The notes: generated by a model not told the origin, from the sequence alone. DNA of 32,279 bases from Aliishimia sp963922415 (GCA_963922415.1 CAWUIP010000024.1:1-32279), one strand, 5' to 3'. Shown: positions 14,934 through 23,320, numbered from the stretch's first letter. Translations and numbers: made by a program.

Positions 14934-15263
14934 TTAGCGTTTTTCTATGACGCCAATCTCGTCCAAGATCGCGTCCATTTCGGTCCGCTTCTGCGGCATG
15001 TTCGCTGCTTTGATCGCGTCAAACCGTTCGCGCAGGGCCGCCTTTTCCTTGCCCTGGCAATCGTTCCAGGGTCGCCCTTGCAGCCCCATCACCATGACAT
15101 AGTAGCCGATGAAATGAGGCTGCGTGCCAGTGGCCAGCATGCGCCCGTAAGCTTCGTCTGCGCCGAGGCTGCGCAGCTCCTCGGCCGAATGGATGCCCGC
15201 GCGCGCGCAAGCAGCTTCGACCGCAGGGCCTAGATTGCGAATGGACGAGACGGGGTCAGACAT
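14934..15263 (-). CDS. TfoX/Sxy C-terminal-domain protein
   Basis: A 109-residue protein matching the TfoX C-terminal domain family. The opening SIRNLGPAVEAACARAGIHSAEELRSLGADEAY is a helix-hairpin-like fold typical of TfoX_C. The N-terminal TfoX domain, which drives competence in Haemophilus and Vibrio, is absent, as in many stand-alone alphaproteobacterial members. The C-terminal half includes LQGRPWNDCQGKEKAALRERF. The function is unknown; a competence role is not supported by neighbours. Confidence 0.85.
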   Translation of the reverse strand: MSDPVSSIRNLGPAVEAACARAGIHSAEELRSLGADEAYGRMLATGTQPHFIGYYVMVMGLQGRPWNDCQGKEKAALRERFDAIKAANMPQKRTEMDAILDEIGVIEKR

Positions 15264-15284
15264 GCCCCGACCTTAACGCGCCCC

Positions 15285-15383
15285 CTAGATGGATGCAAAA
15301 TCCGTAAACACAACTTGCGGCTTTGGACGCGGCTGCGGTTTTTGGGATTTGGGACCAGAAGCGGTTTCTGTCTTCGTTGGCAT
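15285..15383 (-). CDS. Candidate 32-residue Pro/Lys-rich small protein
   Basis: A short open frame encodes a basic 32-residue peptide that begins MPTKTETASGPK, has alternating Pro/Lys/Gln in the middle (KPQPRPKPQ) and ends VVFTDFASI. It lies just upstream of the TfoX-like gene on the same strand. No clear ribosome binding site is seen. The biased composition and clean start-stop are suggestive only. Confidence 0.3.
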   Translation of the reverse strand: MPTKTETASGPKSQKPQPRPKPQVVFTDFASI

Positions 15384-15455
15384 AATACGCACCATTTATA
15401 GTCATTACGAAACAATATTACGTCTGACGCTACGCCCGCGCAATGAAGATGTCTA

Positions 15456-16427
15456 CTAACCTAAGGTGGAGTTGTGTCCCGATTGAATGTGGAATTCGGT
15501 GACTTGCCGCTGGATTGTTCCTGCTCTGAGGACAATCGACGGAAACTGCGGGTTGTTTGGCGCATCTGGCCAACCCTGCGCTTCGATGGCCAAAGCCGAA
15601 AAGGGGGCGATCCGGGGCAGGGCGGCGGCAACGGTAAGTTCAGGTAGGTTTTCACCAGTGTAAAGTACGACGCCCGGCTCTGTACTTGAGACTGTCAGGC
15701 TGAGACCTGTGGACGCAGCCTCTAGGCGCAGGATGTCAGTTAAATCGCGCCGCGCATCTGCCAGGCAAAAGCAACCATCCAGCGCCGGGCCAGCGACAGG
15801 AGACCGTTGCGTCGTAAAATCAAAGGCCTGGCCCGTATGGTCCACGACACGCCCAGTTGGGATCAGAGCCGTGTCAAGTTCCATCATATGCGGGCTCTGC
15901 ACGCACAACGTCTGGTCCCTCAAATGGCCAGACGGGTCGAGTGTCCAGTAGGCGTGGGATGTGGCGTTAAAGAGCGTGTCTTTGTTGGAGGTTGCGGTAA
16001 TCTCGAGCCGAAGCGTGGCGCCTACAATGCTGTAGGTCGCCGCGACCTGGCGCGTTCCTGGCAAACCACATGCGCCGTCGGGCAGGGTGTAAGACAATGT
16101 CACCGCATCCGTCTGTGAGGATGTCGTTTCCCACAATTGGTTCTGCAAGCCGCCGGTGCCCGAGTGCAGGCAGTCAGGCGGGGTGTTTGCTTCCATTTGG
16201 TGGACCACATCGTCAAGCGGCGCTTGGGCCTTGCGAATGCGTCCCGCAACAGGCCCGACGATCACCCCAATCGCGGCAGGAGCTTGGGCATAGTCTTCGG
16301 GACGGTCCAGACCCAAGACCAAACTGTGGTCGTATCCCGTCACCTGTACCCGTGCCAAAGCGGCACCAAATGGAGAGATCTGAGCGGTCACGTTTCGTGA
16401 CGCGATGGTCAAAAAAGAATGGGTCAC
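15456..16427 (-). CDS. Aldose 1-epimerase (galactose mutarotase-like)
   Basis: A 323-residue protein of the mutarotase superfamily, which interconverts alpha and beta sugar anomers in the cytosol. Signs are GVIVGPVAGRI near residue 55, CLHSGTGGLQNQLW (ligand loop), the catalytic-His segment FNATSHAYWTLDPSG and the catalytic-Glu region LAIEAQGWPDAPN. The GTG at 16427 is preferred because GGAGG is about 5 bases before it; a TTG at 16439 is in frame. No sugar operon adjoins it, so the substrate is open. Confidence 0.85.
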   Translation of the reverse strand: MTHSFLTIASRNVTAQISPFGAALARVQVTGYDHSLVLGLDRPEDYAQAPAAIGVIVGPVAGRIRKAQAPLDDVVHQMEANTPPDCLHSGTGGLQNQLWETTSSQTDAVTLSYTLPDGACGLPGTRQVAATYSIVGATLRLEITATSNKDTLFNATSHAYWTLDPSGHLRDQTLCVQSPHMMELDTALIPTGRVVDHTGQAFDFTTQRSPVAGPALDGCFCLADARRDLTDILRLEAASTGLSLTVSSTEPGVVLYTGENLPELTVAAALPRIAPFSALAIEAQGWPDAPNNPQFPSIVLRAGTIQRQVTEFHIQSGHNSTLG

Positions 16428-16484
16428 GGAGCCCTCCAAGTCACGGATCCAAGGCCGGAAACCTAGGCCTTACAAGCTGATGGC

Positions 16485-16700
16485 TCAAGGGGCGTTGCGA
16501 TTGAGGTTTGCCATCCCGGATACTTTCTTGGCGCGCGGTTCAGGCGATCGCAACTCGACTTCATATATCAATTGCAGAGCGCCGCGCGCTGGGTGTCGCG
16601 CGGTAAGGATCTTGTTCAAGGGAACTCTTGCATTCAGCATGTCTTCGATTGCGCATTTCTCGCGCAAATCCGACTCTGGGTGGGTCATGTCCGTTCTCAC
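16485..16700 (-). pseudogene. Decayed IS30-family transposase N-terminus
   Basis: A 71-codon frame begins with MTHPESDLREK and CAIEDMLNARVPLNKI, which resembles the helix-turn-helix start of IS30-type transposases (IEDM...VPxxKIA..L.RHPSTIYRE). The following ARHP and IYEVEL fragments match in pieces but are split by a short insertion. The frame then ends without the catalytic DDE domain. I read it as a remnant and not a live gene. No terminal inverted repeats were identified. Confidence 0.45.
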
Positions 16701-16931
16701 TGCTTTTCAGCAAGATAGGGGCTTTGTCGCAACCCAGCTTAAAATGAGCCCTTTACATCAAAAAGTTCTATAATCAGTATTATGTAAATTATTTGCGTCA
16801 GCAGTTGATGTCTTGAGTGCTACACTTATACGCCAAGGGCTCCTTCTAAACGATTGTTCCTATTGGCTGACTGGACAGAGACAATGGTACAAGGCATAGG
16901 ATAATGCCGAAACAAAGACTGCACACCTGTT

Positions 16932-17372
16932 ATGCCATCACTTGTCGTTCTAAATGGACCAAACCTTAACACGCTGGGCACCCGCCAGCCTGAGGTCTAT
17001 GGAAAGACAACGCTTCAGGATATCGAGGAGATGTGTCGCGCACATGCCGAGGCGCGCGGTTTCGCGTGCCAAGCCTTTCAATCCAACCACGAAGGCGCTT
17101 TGATTGATGCTTTGCATGCGGCGCGAGGCGTCCATTCTGGCGTTGTTTTCAACGCAGGTGCCTTCACACATACGTCAGTTGCGCTCCGGGATGCGATATC
17201 GGCAATCGACCTGCCTGTCATTGAAGTGCATATTAGCAATGTGCACGCGCGCGAGACGTTTCGCCACACGTCATTGATTGCGCCTGTGACACTCGGTCAG
17301 ATCACTGGATTTGGAACTTACGGATACCTTATGGCGATTGATGCACTTGTTCATGCATTCGAGGCTAAATAA
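16932..17372 (+). CDS. aroQ: Type II 3-dehydroquinate dehydratase
   Basis: A 146-residue enzyme of the shikimate pathway that dehydrates 3-dehydroquinate to 3-dehydroshikimate. It starts LVVLNGPNLNTLGTRQPEVYG, the family signature with the flexible active-site loop and Tyr. It continues with FQSNHEGALID, FNAGAFTHTSVALRDA, PVIEVHISNVHARE and SLIAPVTLGQITGFG. The usual sequence is complete in length and motifs. The luxR gene begins 3 bases after its stop, so the two are likely co-transcribed. Confidence 0.95.
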   Translation: MPSLVVLNGPNLNTLGTRQPEVYGKTTLQDIEEMCRAHAEARGFACQAFQSNHEGALIDALHAARGVHSGVVFNAGAFTHTSVALRDAISAIDLPVIEVHISNVHARETFRHTSLIAPVTLGQITGFGTYGYLMAIDALVHAFEAK

Positions 17373-17375
17373 CTG

Positions 17376-18134
17376 ATGCAATCCGTCCGCCAATACCTCA
17401 TGACGCTGTCGAACTGCCAAAGCCTTGAAGAGCTATGGGAAGGTCACTGCGTCCAGATGGCTGGGTATGGGTTTGACCGTCTTATTTATGGGTTTACGCG
17501 ATACCGCACAGCGACGTCTCTGGGCGATCCGGAAGATTTTGTGATCCTGACCAATCACGCGAAGGCATACACGGATGTCTTTCTGGGCGAAGGAAAGTAT
17601 TTTTATGCCCCGATGGTGCGGTGGGCGCTGGAACATGAGGGCGCAGGGTCTTGGCGGATGCTGCGTGACATGTTGGACACCGGCACAATGACGGCGGAAG
17701 AACGCAAAACATTCGACTTCAACCAACGCATGGGCGTTACGGCTGGTTACACGATAAGCTTCAAGTCTATCTCGCAGCGCTCGAAAGGTGCGATTGCGCT
17801 CACGGGAAAAGTTGGGCTGAGTCAATCGGATGTAGATGAAATTTGGGCCGAGCACGGGCGAGATTTGCATCTGATGAACAATATCGCGCATCTGAAAATC
17901 CTCACCCTGCCCTATACTGCACCAAACCGAACCCTGACCAAACGTCAGCGAGAAGCCCTGGAATGGGTTGGCGACGGCAAAACAACGCAAGATATTGCAA
18001 TGCTCATGGGGCTAACGGCTGCTACCGTTGAAAAGCACCTGCGCCTCGCACGCGAGTCACTGGCTGTTGAAACAACGGCCCAAGCGGTGCTGAAAGCCGC
18101 GCTACAAAATCAGATGTTTGTGGTCGATCTTTAA
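17376..18134 (+). CDS. LuxR-family regulator with autoinducer-binding domain (solo)
   Basis: A 252-residue two-domain regulator. Residues about 15-165 match the autoinducer-binding domain. Residues 188-245 match the LuxR helix-turn-helix (LTKRQREALEWVGDGKTTQDIA, then VEKHLRLARESL). In classical AHL receptors an invariant Asp-Pro pair binds the signal amide. Here the pair reads Ala78-Pro79 (YFYAPMVRWA), while Trp93 (GSW) is kept. No luxI synthase gene is in the window. It may therefore sense a different ligand, or none. It overlaps nothing and starts 3 bases after aroQ; an in-frame ATG at 17400 is an alternative start. Confidence 0.87.
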   Translation: MQSVRQYLMTLSNCQSLEELWEGHCVQMAGYGFDRLIYGFTRYRTATSLGDPEDFVILTNHAKAYTDVFLGEGKYFYAPMVRWALEHEGAGSWRMLRDMLDTGTMTAEERKTFDFNQRMGVTAGYTISFKSISQRSKGAIALTGKVGLSQSDVDEIWAEHGRDLHLMNNIAHLKILTLPYTAPNRTLTKRQREALEWVGDGKTTQDIAMLMGLTAATVEKHLRLARESLAVETTAQAVLKAALQNQMFVVDL

Positions 18135-18239
18135 GAAACCGCACAAGTTGCATTGCAGTTTATGTCTTTGACGTTGCGTTACGACGTAAGGTTGTTTCGC
18201 GGGTAAGGAATCCCTGACTACTGGCTGTCACCTTTTTTT

Positions 18240-18416
18240 GCGAACCTGTGTGTGTTCCGTGAGTGGTGGCTTTGGCCTTGGAACAGCAACCGTTACCCCG
18301 AAGATTGTTGGGCTCTAGCGGTTGGCCGGACTTTTCCGGGGCCGGCCTGGAGACGTATTGTTCCGCTCTTCAGGTCGGAAACGCTCGTCCCAATTGTCTC
18401 ATCCCCGTGACAGGGA
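18240..18416 (+). ncRNA. ssrS: Structured RNA, possible 6S RNA
   Basis: The 426-base gap between luxR and the GGDEF-EAL gene holds no gene but strong fold potential. CCTGT at 18245-18249 can pair with ACAGG at 18410-18414, enclosing about 170 bases, the length of 6S RNA. Inside are GTTCC pairing near GGAAAC, CAACCG with CGGTTG, and a GC-rich arm around 18321-18350. Words such as GGCCTTGGAAC and GCGGTTGG look like alphaproteobacterial and E. coli 6S as I recall them. A terminator follows at once. A TTGACG at 18169-18174 may be a -35 box. The RNA is well supported as structured; the 6S name is tentative. Confidence 0.5.
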
Positions 18417-18419
18417 CTG

Positions 18420-18456
18420 GAGCAGGGTCGCATACGCGGCCCTGCTCTTCTTCTTG
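18420..18456 (+). terminator. Rho-independent terminator downstream of the candidate RNA
   Basis: A 12-bp stem (18420-18431 with 18436-18447, one G-U pair, loop ATAC) is followed by a pyrimidine-rich TTCTTCTT run. It lies before the GGDEF-EAL start at 18561, so it ends an upstream plus-strand transcript, most simply the structured RNA. Confidence 0.75.
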
Positions 18457-18560
18457 CGGCTTTGTGGCGAGACTAACTGGAAAATTTTCCAAAATTTTTT
18501 GGGAGAACGACGCGGCATCTTTCGGTGCAGTTAAGGGGTCGCAGTGCAGAAAACACCTCT

Positions 18561-20462
18561 ATGCGTCTGGCGCGTATCTGCATGCCGTACATTGTGGTGG
18601 GTGTTTCGTTGGAAATCGTTTTAGCATCAGGATTGTTGTTGGTGGCCGTAATCGGCACCGTCGCCGCATACATGCGTGGCAAGTCGCTGCATGAGATTCA
18701 AAGTGCGTCGTCAACCTTTGAAATCGTCGCGCAGCACGCAAATGATGGAATCGTTCTTCAGCAGGCCGACGCAACGATCTTATGGTGCAACGATGCCTAC
18801 TGCCAAATTATGGGTCGCGATCCCACGTTTTGGGTCGGAAAGCGCCCGCAAAAGTGGGTGTATCCACCAGACCTATGTCCCTCCGATGAGGAAATTGAAG
18901 CGTTTCGCTATGACGAAAATTCAGGTGAGCTTGGGCTGCTCCGCGTTCAGGAAAATATGCGCGCCGATGGGTCGCGTTTCTGGAACCAGACCTCTGTGTC
19001 GGCGGTACCAGGCGTGCGCGATGGCGAACGCCTCTATGTTTTATCATGTCGCGATGTCACGAAACAGGTCGAACGCGAGGCCGCTTTGGCCTTGGCGAAC
19101 GAGAAGCTCGAAAAGGCGGTAAATTATGACGCGCTGACGGGGCTGGCAAACCGGCGCAAGTTGATGGCGTTTTTTGAAGAAGCTCTGTTAGAGGCCAATC
19201 ATCGCGCTCACGAGGTTGGTGTTGTTCACATTGATTTAGACAAGTTTAAAGAGATCAACGACACCCATGGCCACGCCGCGGGCGACGCAGTGCTGATTGA
19301 TGCGGCACAAAAACTGAGACGCCTCAAACCTATACAAGGCCTGACGGCGCGGCTTGGGGGCGATGAGTTCATTATGTTGGTCCCGAACCTGGTACGTGCG
19401 GATGTCTTGACCCAAATCGCGCAAGATTTTTTGAATGCTGTGTCCGACGGCTGTTACTGGAACGGCATTCGCCTCAACTACTCCGCCAGTTTGGGTCTTG
19501 CCGTTTCGGCTGAAAAGTGTCGGTCGAGCGAGGAGCTGATCAACCGCGCTGACTTTGCGCTTTATGAGGCGAAGTCGAAGGGGCGCAACACGTTCATGAT
19601 CTATGACGCGCCGCTTGCACGTGCACATGTCGAGAAGAAGCGACTGGCCGCCGACTTGGCTCAGGCGTTGCGCCACGACGAGTTATCTTTTCATTTCCAA
19701 CCGATTGTGAACCTGAAGGAAGGGCGCATCGAAGGTTTCGAAACGCTGGCGCGGTGGCACCATCCACAGCGTGGGTTGGTCAACCCCGGTCAGTTTATCG
19801 ACGTTGCTCACGATATTGGGTTGTTGGAAGACCTGGACATGAGCGCAATGCGAGCGGCAATCGCCGCGAAACAACACCTTCGATCCTGTGGGTTTCCGGA
19901 TTTGTATGCGAGTTTCAATGCCTCGTTCCAAACGCTGCAAAACGAAGCGCTGGCAGACACAATGACATGGGCTATGGACGCGGCTGATTTTCCACGTCAC
20001 CAGCTGGTGGCTGAGGTTTTGGAAACAGTGATCATCGATAACCCATCCCAAGACATGACTGTCGCGCAGCAGATTGCGCGACTGGAAGCCGCCGGTTTTC
20101 GAGCACGCCTAGATGATTTCGGCGTTGGATACGCGGGACTTGCGCATTTGGCGCAGCTCAGCGTGCACGGGATTAAGATTGATCGCAGCCTCATTCGCCA
20201 AATCTGTTCGGATGTCACGTCAAAGCGAATTGTTACAGCGATCTTGTCCTTGGCGAATGAATTGAAAATTGATGTCGTGGCGGAAGGCGTCGAAAACTTA
20301 GAGATTGCACGGCAACTGGTCGAAGCGAACTGCGCGAGCATGCAAGGCTATGGGATCGCCTACCCAATGCCCCTGCCCGACTTGATTGCGTGGCTTCACG
20401 ACTTTGAAAACAATATGTGGACCGACATCGCGCAACCCGAGGCCAAACAGTCCGCTGGCTAA
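18561..20462 (+). CDS. PAS-GGDEF-EAL cyclic di-GMP signalling protein
   Basis: A 633-residue membrane protein. One N-terminal transmembrane helix (about 8-35) precedes a PAS domain (about 50-175). Next is a diguanylate cyclase domain with an intact GGDEF motif (266-270), then an EAL phosphodiesterase domain. The EAL triplet reads ETL (394-396), but the key residues Glu, Asn, Glu, the DD pair (LDDFGVGYA), Lys (IKIDRS), Glu (VAEGVEN) and Gln (QGY) are present. The inhibitory RxxD site before GGDEF is absent. It could make or degrade c-di-GMP. The start at 18561 was chosen for the membrane helix; a GTG at 18525 is in frame. Confidence 0.92.
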   Translation: MRLARICMPYIVVGVSLEIVLASGLLLVAVIGTVAAYMRGKSLHEIQSASSTFEIVAQHANDGIVLQQADATILWCNDAYCQIMGRDPTFWVGKRPQKWVYPPDLCPSDEEIEAFRYDENSGELGLLRVQENMRADGSRFWNQTSVSAVPGVRDGERLYVLSCRDVTKQVEREAALALANEKLEKAVNYDALTGLANRRKLMAFFEEALLEANHRAHEVGVVHIDLDKFKEINDTHGHAAGDAVLIDAAQKLRRLKPIQGLTARLGGDEFIMLVPNLVRADVLTQIAQDFLNAVSDGCYWNGIRLNYSASLGLAVSAEKCRSSEELINRADFALYEAKSKGRNTFMIYDAPLARAHVEKKRLAADLAQALRHDELSFHFQPIVNLKEGRIEGFETLARWHHPQRGLVNPGQFIDVAHDIGLLEDLDMSAMRAAIAAKQHLRSCGFPDLYASFNASFQTLQNEALADTMTWAMDAADFPRHQLVAEVLETVIIDNPSQDMTVAQQIARLEAAGFRARLDDFGVGYAGLAHLAQLSVHGIKIDRSLIRQICSDVTSKRIVTAILSLANELKIDVVAEGVENLEIARQLVEANCASMQGYGIAYPMPLPDLIAWLHDFENNMWTDIAQPEAKQSAG

Positions 20463-20480
20463 GTGCCGCAGCGTCCCAAA

Positions 20481-20510
20481 TGCAAACGAGCGCCCGATAT
20501 CGGACGCTCG
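20481..20510 (-). terminator. tsf terminator
   Basis: On the minus strand a 12-bp near-perfect stem (20487-20510, arm CGAGCGTCCGAT, one mismatch) is followed by TTTGCATTT. It lies 29 bases past the tsf stop, in the gap between convergent tsf and the GGDEF-EAL gene. The T-run is imperfect. Confidence 0.65.
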
Positions 20511-20538
20511 CATCAATCGTCGATTTGAAGAGACCCAG

Positions 20539-21414
20539 TTAGCCCTGGACCGCTTTCGCAACTTCTTCAGCGAAGTTCTCTTCTTTCTTTTCGATACCTT
20601 CACCAACTTCCATTCGGACAAAGCCCGTAATGGTCGCACCCGCTTCCTCTGCAGCTTTACCAACTGTAAGGTCCGGGTTTACAACGAAATCTTGATTCAA
20701 GAGCGTGGCCTCGGCGACGAACTTTTTCATCCGCCCGATGATCATCTTTTCGATAACTTGCTCTGGTTTGCCGCTTTCACGTGCAATGTCCATCTGCACT
20801 TGTTTCTCTTTTTCGACGATTTCGGGATCCATGTCGGCTTCGCTCAGTGCTGCTGGGTTTACAGCGGCGATGTGCATTGCAACCTGCTTGCCAAACGCTT
20901 CATCACCGCCGTCCATCGCGACCAGTACACCAATCTTGCCCATGCCGGCTGTAGCGGCGTTGTGGACGTAAGACACCACGGTTCCGCCCGAGACTTTCGT
21001 CATGCGGCGCAGTGTCATGTGCTCGCCGATGGTTGCGACTTTGTCTGTCACCATGTCTTCGACGGACTTGCCGTCAACGGTGGCCGCCTTCAGCGCGTCG
21101 ACATCGTCAACGCCCAACGCAGCAGATGCGATGCTGGACACAAGCCCTTGGAATTCAGCGTTCTTGGCGACGAAGTCTGTCTCAGAGTTCACTTCGACCG
21201 CGACACCAGTGCCGCCGTCTACGATCACGGCCACGAGGCCCTCCGCCGCAGTCCGACCGGACTTTTTGGCCGCTTTTGCGAGGCCCTTCGTGCGCAGCCA
21301 ATCGACAGCGGCTTCCATGTCGCCGTCTGTTTCGGTCAGCGCTTTTTTCGCATCCATCATGCCCGCGCCGGTGCTTTCGCGCAGTTCTTTCACGAGTGCT
21401 GCTGTGATTGCCAT
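20539..21414 (-). CDS. tsf: Elongation factor Ts
   Basis: A 291-residue EF-Ts, the guanine nucleotide exchange factor that recharges EF-Tu during translation. The N-terminal UBA-like domain (VKELRESTGAGMMDAKKALTE) and the EF-Tu-contacting TDFVAKN motif are clear. Length is typical. A GAGGAG ribosome binding site precedes the ATG. It lies 94 bases after rpsB in the universal rpsB-tsf order and ends at a hairpin terminator. Confidence 0.97.
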   Translation of the reverse strand: MAITAALVKELRESTGAGMMDAKKALTETDGDMEAAVDWLRTKGLAKAAKKSGRTAAEGLVAVIVDGGTGVAVEVNSETDFVAKNAEFQGLVSSIASAALGVDDVDALKAATVDGKSVEDMVTDKVATIGEHMTLRRMTKVSGGTVVSYVHNAATAGMGKIGVLVAMDGGDEAFGKQVAMHIAAVNPAALSEADMDPEIVEKEKQVQMDIARESGKPEQVIEKMIIGRMKKFVAEATLLNQDFVVNPDLTVGKAAEEAGATITGFVRMEVGEGIEKKEENFAEEVAKAVQG

Positions 21415-21508
21415 CTTTGGCTCTCCTCAAGTTCATCTATGATTGGGGCAAGCCCGCTGCCCTGCCCCATGTACCAGTGATGTATCAGTTGCGTGACGAT
21501 TGCCGCCC

Positions 21509-22333
21509 TTATGCTTGCGCAGGAGCCTCTTCTGCAGGCAGGTCTTCGGCAGGCGCCTCGGCCCCTTCTTCCAAAGCAACCTCTGCGGCGATCTCTTCTT
21601 CGTAAATGGACTCCATCTCGCCCAGATCCACGCCAGCAGCCCCCAGTTGGGCGCTCATGCCGTCAAGTGCGGCGCGTGCGGCCAGATCGCAGTAGAGCGA
21701 AATCGCGCGGCTTGCATCGTCATTGCCTGGGATGACGTAGTCGATCCCGTCCGGCGAGCAATTGGTGTCGACAACAGCGACGATCGGAATGCCCAATTTC
21801 TGAGCTTCAGCAACGGCCAAGGCCTCTTTCTTCACGTCGATGATGAAGAGCAAATCTGGGCGACCGCCCATCTCGGCGATGCCGCCCAACGAAGCTTGTA
21901 GTTTGCCATGGTCACGTTCCATCCCAAGGCGCTCTTTTTTGGTGAGGCCTTCAAAGCCCATCTGCGCTTGTTCATCGATAGATTTCAGGCGGTTGATGGA
22001 CTGAGACACGGTCTGCCAGTTGGTCAGTGTGCCACCGAGCCAGCGGTGGTTCATGTAGTATTGTGCGCAGCGTTCCGCTGCTTCCGCAACTGGGCCCGCC
22101 GCCTGACGCTTGGTGCCGACGAAGAGAATGCGGCCGCCCTTGGCGACTGTCTCGCGCATTACATTCAGCGCCGCATCCAGCATGGGCACAGTCTGCGTCA
22201 AATCCATAATGTGGATGCCATTGCGATCCCCATAGATGAATTGACCCATCTTAGGGTTCCAGCGTTGTGTCTGGTGGCCGAAATGCACGCCCGCTTCCAA
22301 CAGTTGGCGCATTGTGAACTCAGGAAGAGCCAT
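21509..22333 (-). CDS. rpsB: 30S ribosomal protein uS2
   Basis: A 274-residue uS2, a small-subunit protein that binds late and anchors bS1. The start LPEFTMRQLLEAGVHFGHQT and the RWNPKM, YIYG/FIYGDRNGIHIMDL and PIVAVVDTNCSPDGIDYVIPGNDDA segments are standard. The ATG at 22333 is correct; the in-frame upstream extension is leader sequence. It ends in an acidic Ala/Glu/Pro-rich tail of about 20 residues, a common alphaproteobacterial feature. It is the first gene of rpsB-tsf and has a structured leader. Confidence 0.97.
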   Translation of the reverse strand: MALPEFTMRQLLEAGVHFGHQTQRWNPKMGQFIYGDRNGIHIMDLTQTVPMLDAALNVMRETVAKGGRILFVGTKRQAAGPVAEAAERCAQYYMNHRWLGGTLTNWQTVSQSINRLKSIDEQAQMGFEGLTKKERLGMERDHGKLQASLGGIAEMGGRPDLLFIIDVKKEALAVAEAQKLGIPIVAVVDTNCSPDGIDYVIPGNDDASRAISLYCDLAARAALDGMSAQLGAAGVDLGEMESIYEEEIAAEVALEEGAEAPAEDLPAEEAPAQA

Positions 22334-22382
22334 CGTAACTATTATCCTTTCCGGTTTTACCTCGGACGGGGGTCTTAGCCCA

Positions 22383-22435
22383 GGGTGGGCCAACCGGCGG
22401 ACCGCTTTGGGATGTCTCCCCAAAAGGCCCAACCC
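22383..22435 (-). promoter_or_regulatory. Structured rpsB leader
   Basis: On the minus strand GGGTTGGGCC (22426-22435) can pair with GGCCCACCC (22383-22391). The pair encloses a second hairpin formed by CTTTTGGGG and CCCAAAG. It ends about 50 bases before the rpsB start and has no T-run, so it is more likely a leader element than a terminator for olsA. A uS2 autoregulatory site is possible but not established here. Confidence 0.4.
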
Positions 22436-22468
22436 CGCCTGTGGAGTCGATGGCGCGCCTTTAGAGGT

Positions 22469-23320
22469 CTATTGCGCGGAATGCAAGGCGGAATCTTCGA
22501 TCTGTAGCAGTTCTGTGTGGCCAGAGGCCACGTTGGAATGGCTGTCTTTGGCCAAGGCCTTGCGATCCTGACCTGTGAGGATCGGATGGTAAACCACGTC
22601 GACCAGGCCATGTTTTGGCGCTGCCAGCAGATGCAAAAGATGGGCCCCAAATCCCATATCCCCCCACCAGCCGTAAAGTCTCGGATCGGCGCTGCGCGGT
22701 GCGCGGTAAACAACACTGACGGGCTGGACCGAATAGGTCTGTCCAGTGGAGGCCCGCAACAGCGGGGCAAACAGCGTCGATTTGAACGGCAACACTTGCG
22801 CGCCGTCCGTACTGGTGCCCTCTGGGAACATCACCAGACAGTGACCGGCTGCCAAACGATCCTGGAGGATGTGGACCTGGCTTTTGGCGTGCGCCCCGTC
22901 GCGCGCAACAAAGATTGTTCCCGTGACGCGCGCAAGTATCCCAATCCCCGGCCAGTTGCGCACATCAGCCTTCGATACAAAGACAACCGGGACAGCCGCG
23001 TTTAAGACAAAGATGTCCATCCAGCTTTGATGATTTGCGACCATTGCGCCCGCGCTGCGCATTGGAGTGCCCCGACGCTGGTAGCCCAGCCCAAAGCAGG
23101 CCAAAACACCGCGACAGACAAAAACCGTGATCCACGGTGTCCACGGGCGCCGTTCTCCAAAAACTGGGCGCTCGATCACGCGTAACAGTAACATCAGTGC
23201 CAACCCAGTGACAATCAGCGCCACTGCAGGGACGCCGCGCGCCAAAAGGCGCAGCCATCCTGCGCCAGAGGGCTGCGGCAGCGACGGTTCCGGGTATCCG
23301 CGCCAAGTTGGGCTCGTCAC
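22469..23320 (-). CDS. olsA: Lyso-ornithine lipid O-acyltransferase (PlsC family)
   Basis: A 283-residue 1-acyl-glycerol-phosphate acyltransferase-like protein. The catalytic HX4D motif is NHQSWMD and the phosphate-site motif is FPEGTS. One hydrophobic N-terminal segment (PAVALIVTGLALMLLL) suggests membrane attachment. OlsA adds the second acyl chain to lyso-ornithine lipid. The function is inferred from its position: a GTG start at 23320 overlaps the olsB stop (GTGA). A general PlsC role cannot be excluded. The upstream in-frame ATG at 23389 lies inside olsB and is rejected. Confidence 0.87.
   Translation of the reverse strand: MTSPTWRGYPEPSLPQPSGAGWLRLLARGVPAVALIVTGLALMLLLRVIERPVFGERRPWTPWITVFVCRGVLACFGLGYQRRGTPMRSAGAMVANHQSWMDIFVLNAAVPVVFVSKADVRNWPGIGILARVTGTIFVARDGAHAKSQVHILQDRLAAGHCLVMFPEGTSTDGAQVLPFKSTLFAPLLRASTGQTYSVQPVSVVYRAPRSADPRLYGWWGDMGFGAHLLHLLAAPKHGLVDVVYHPILTGQDRKALAKDSHSNVASGHTELLQIEDSALHSAQ

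Noticed and set aside
18135..18560. c-di-GMP riboswitch upstream of the GGDEF-EAL gene
   Set aside because: The conserved GEMM core was not recognised, and the terminator fits the end of a separate upstream RNA better.
20386..21480. 364-codon plus-strand frame
   Set aside because: Antisense to tsf; its composition reflects tsf codons read in reverse.
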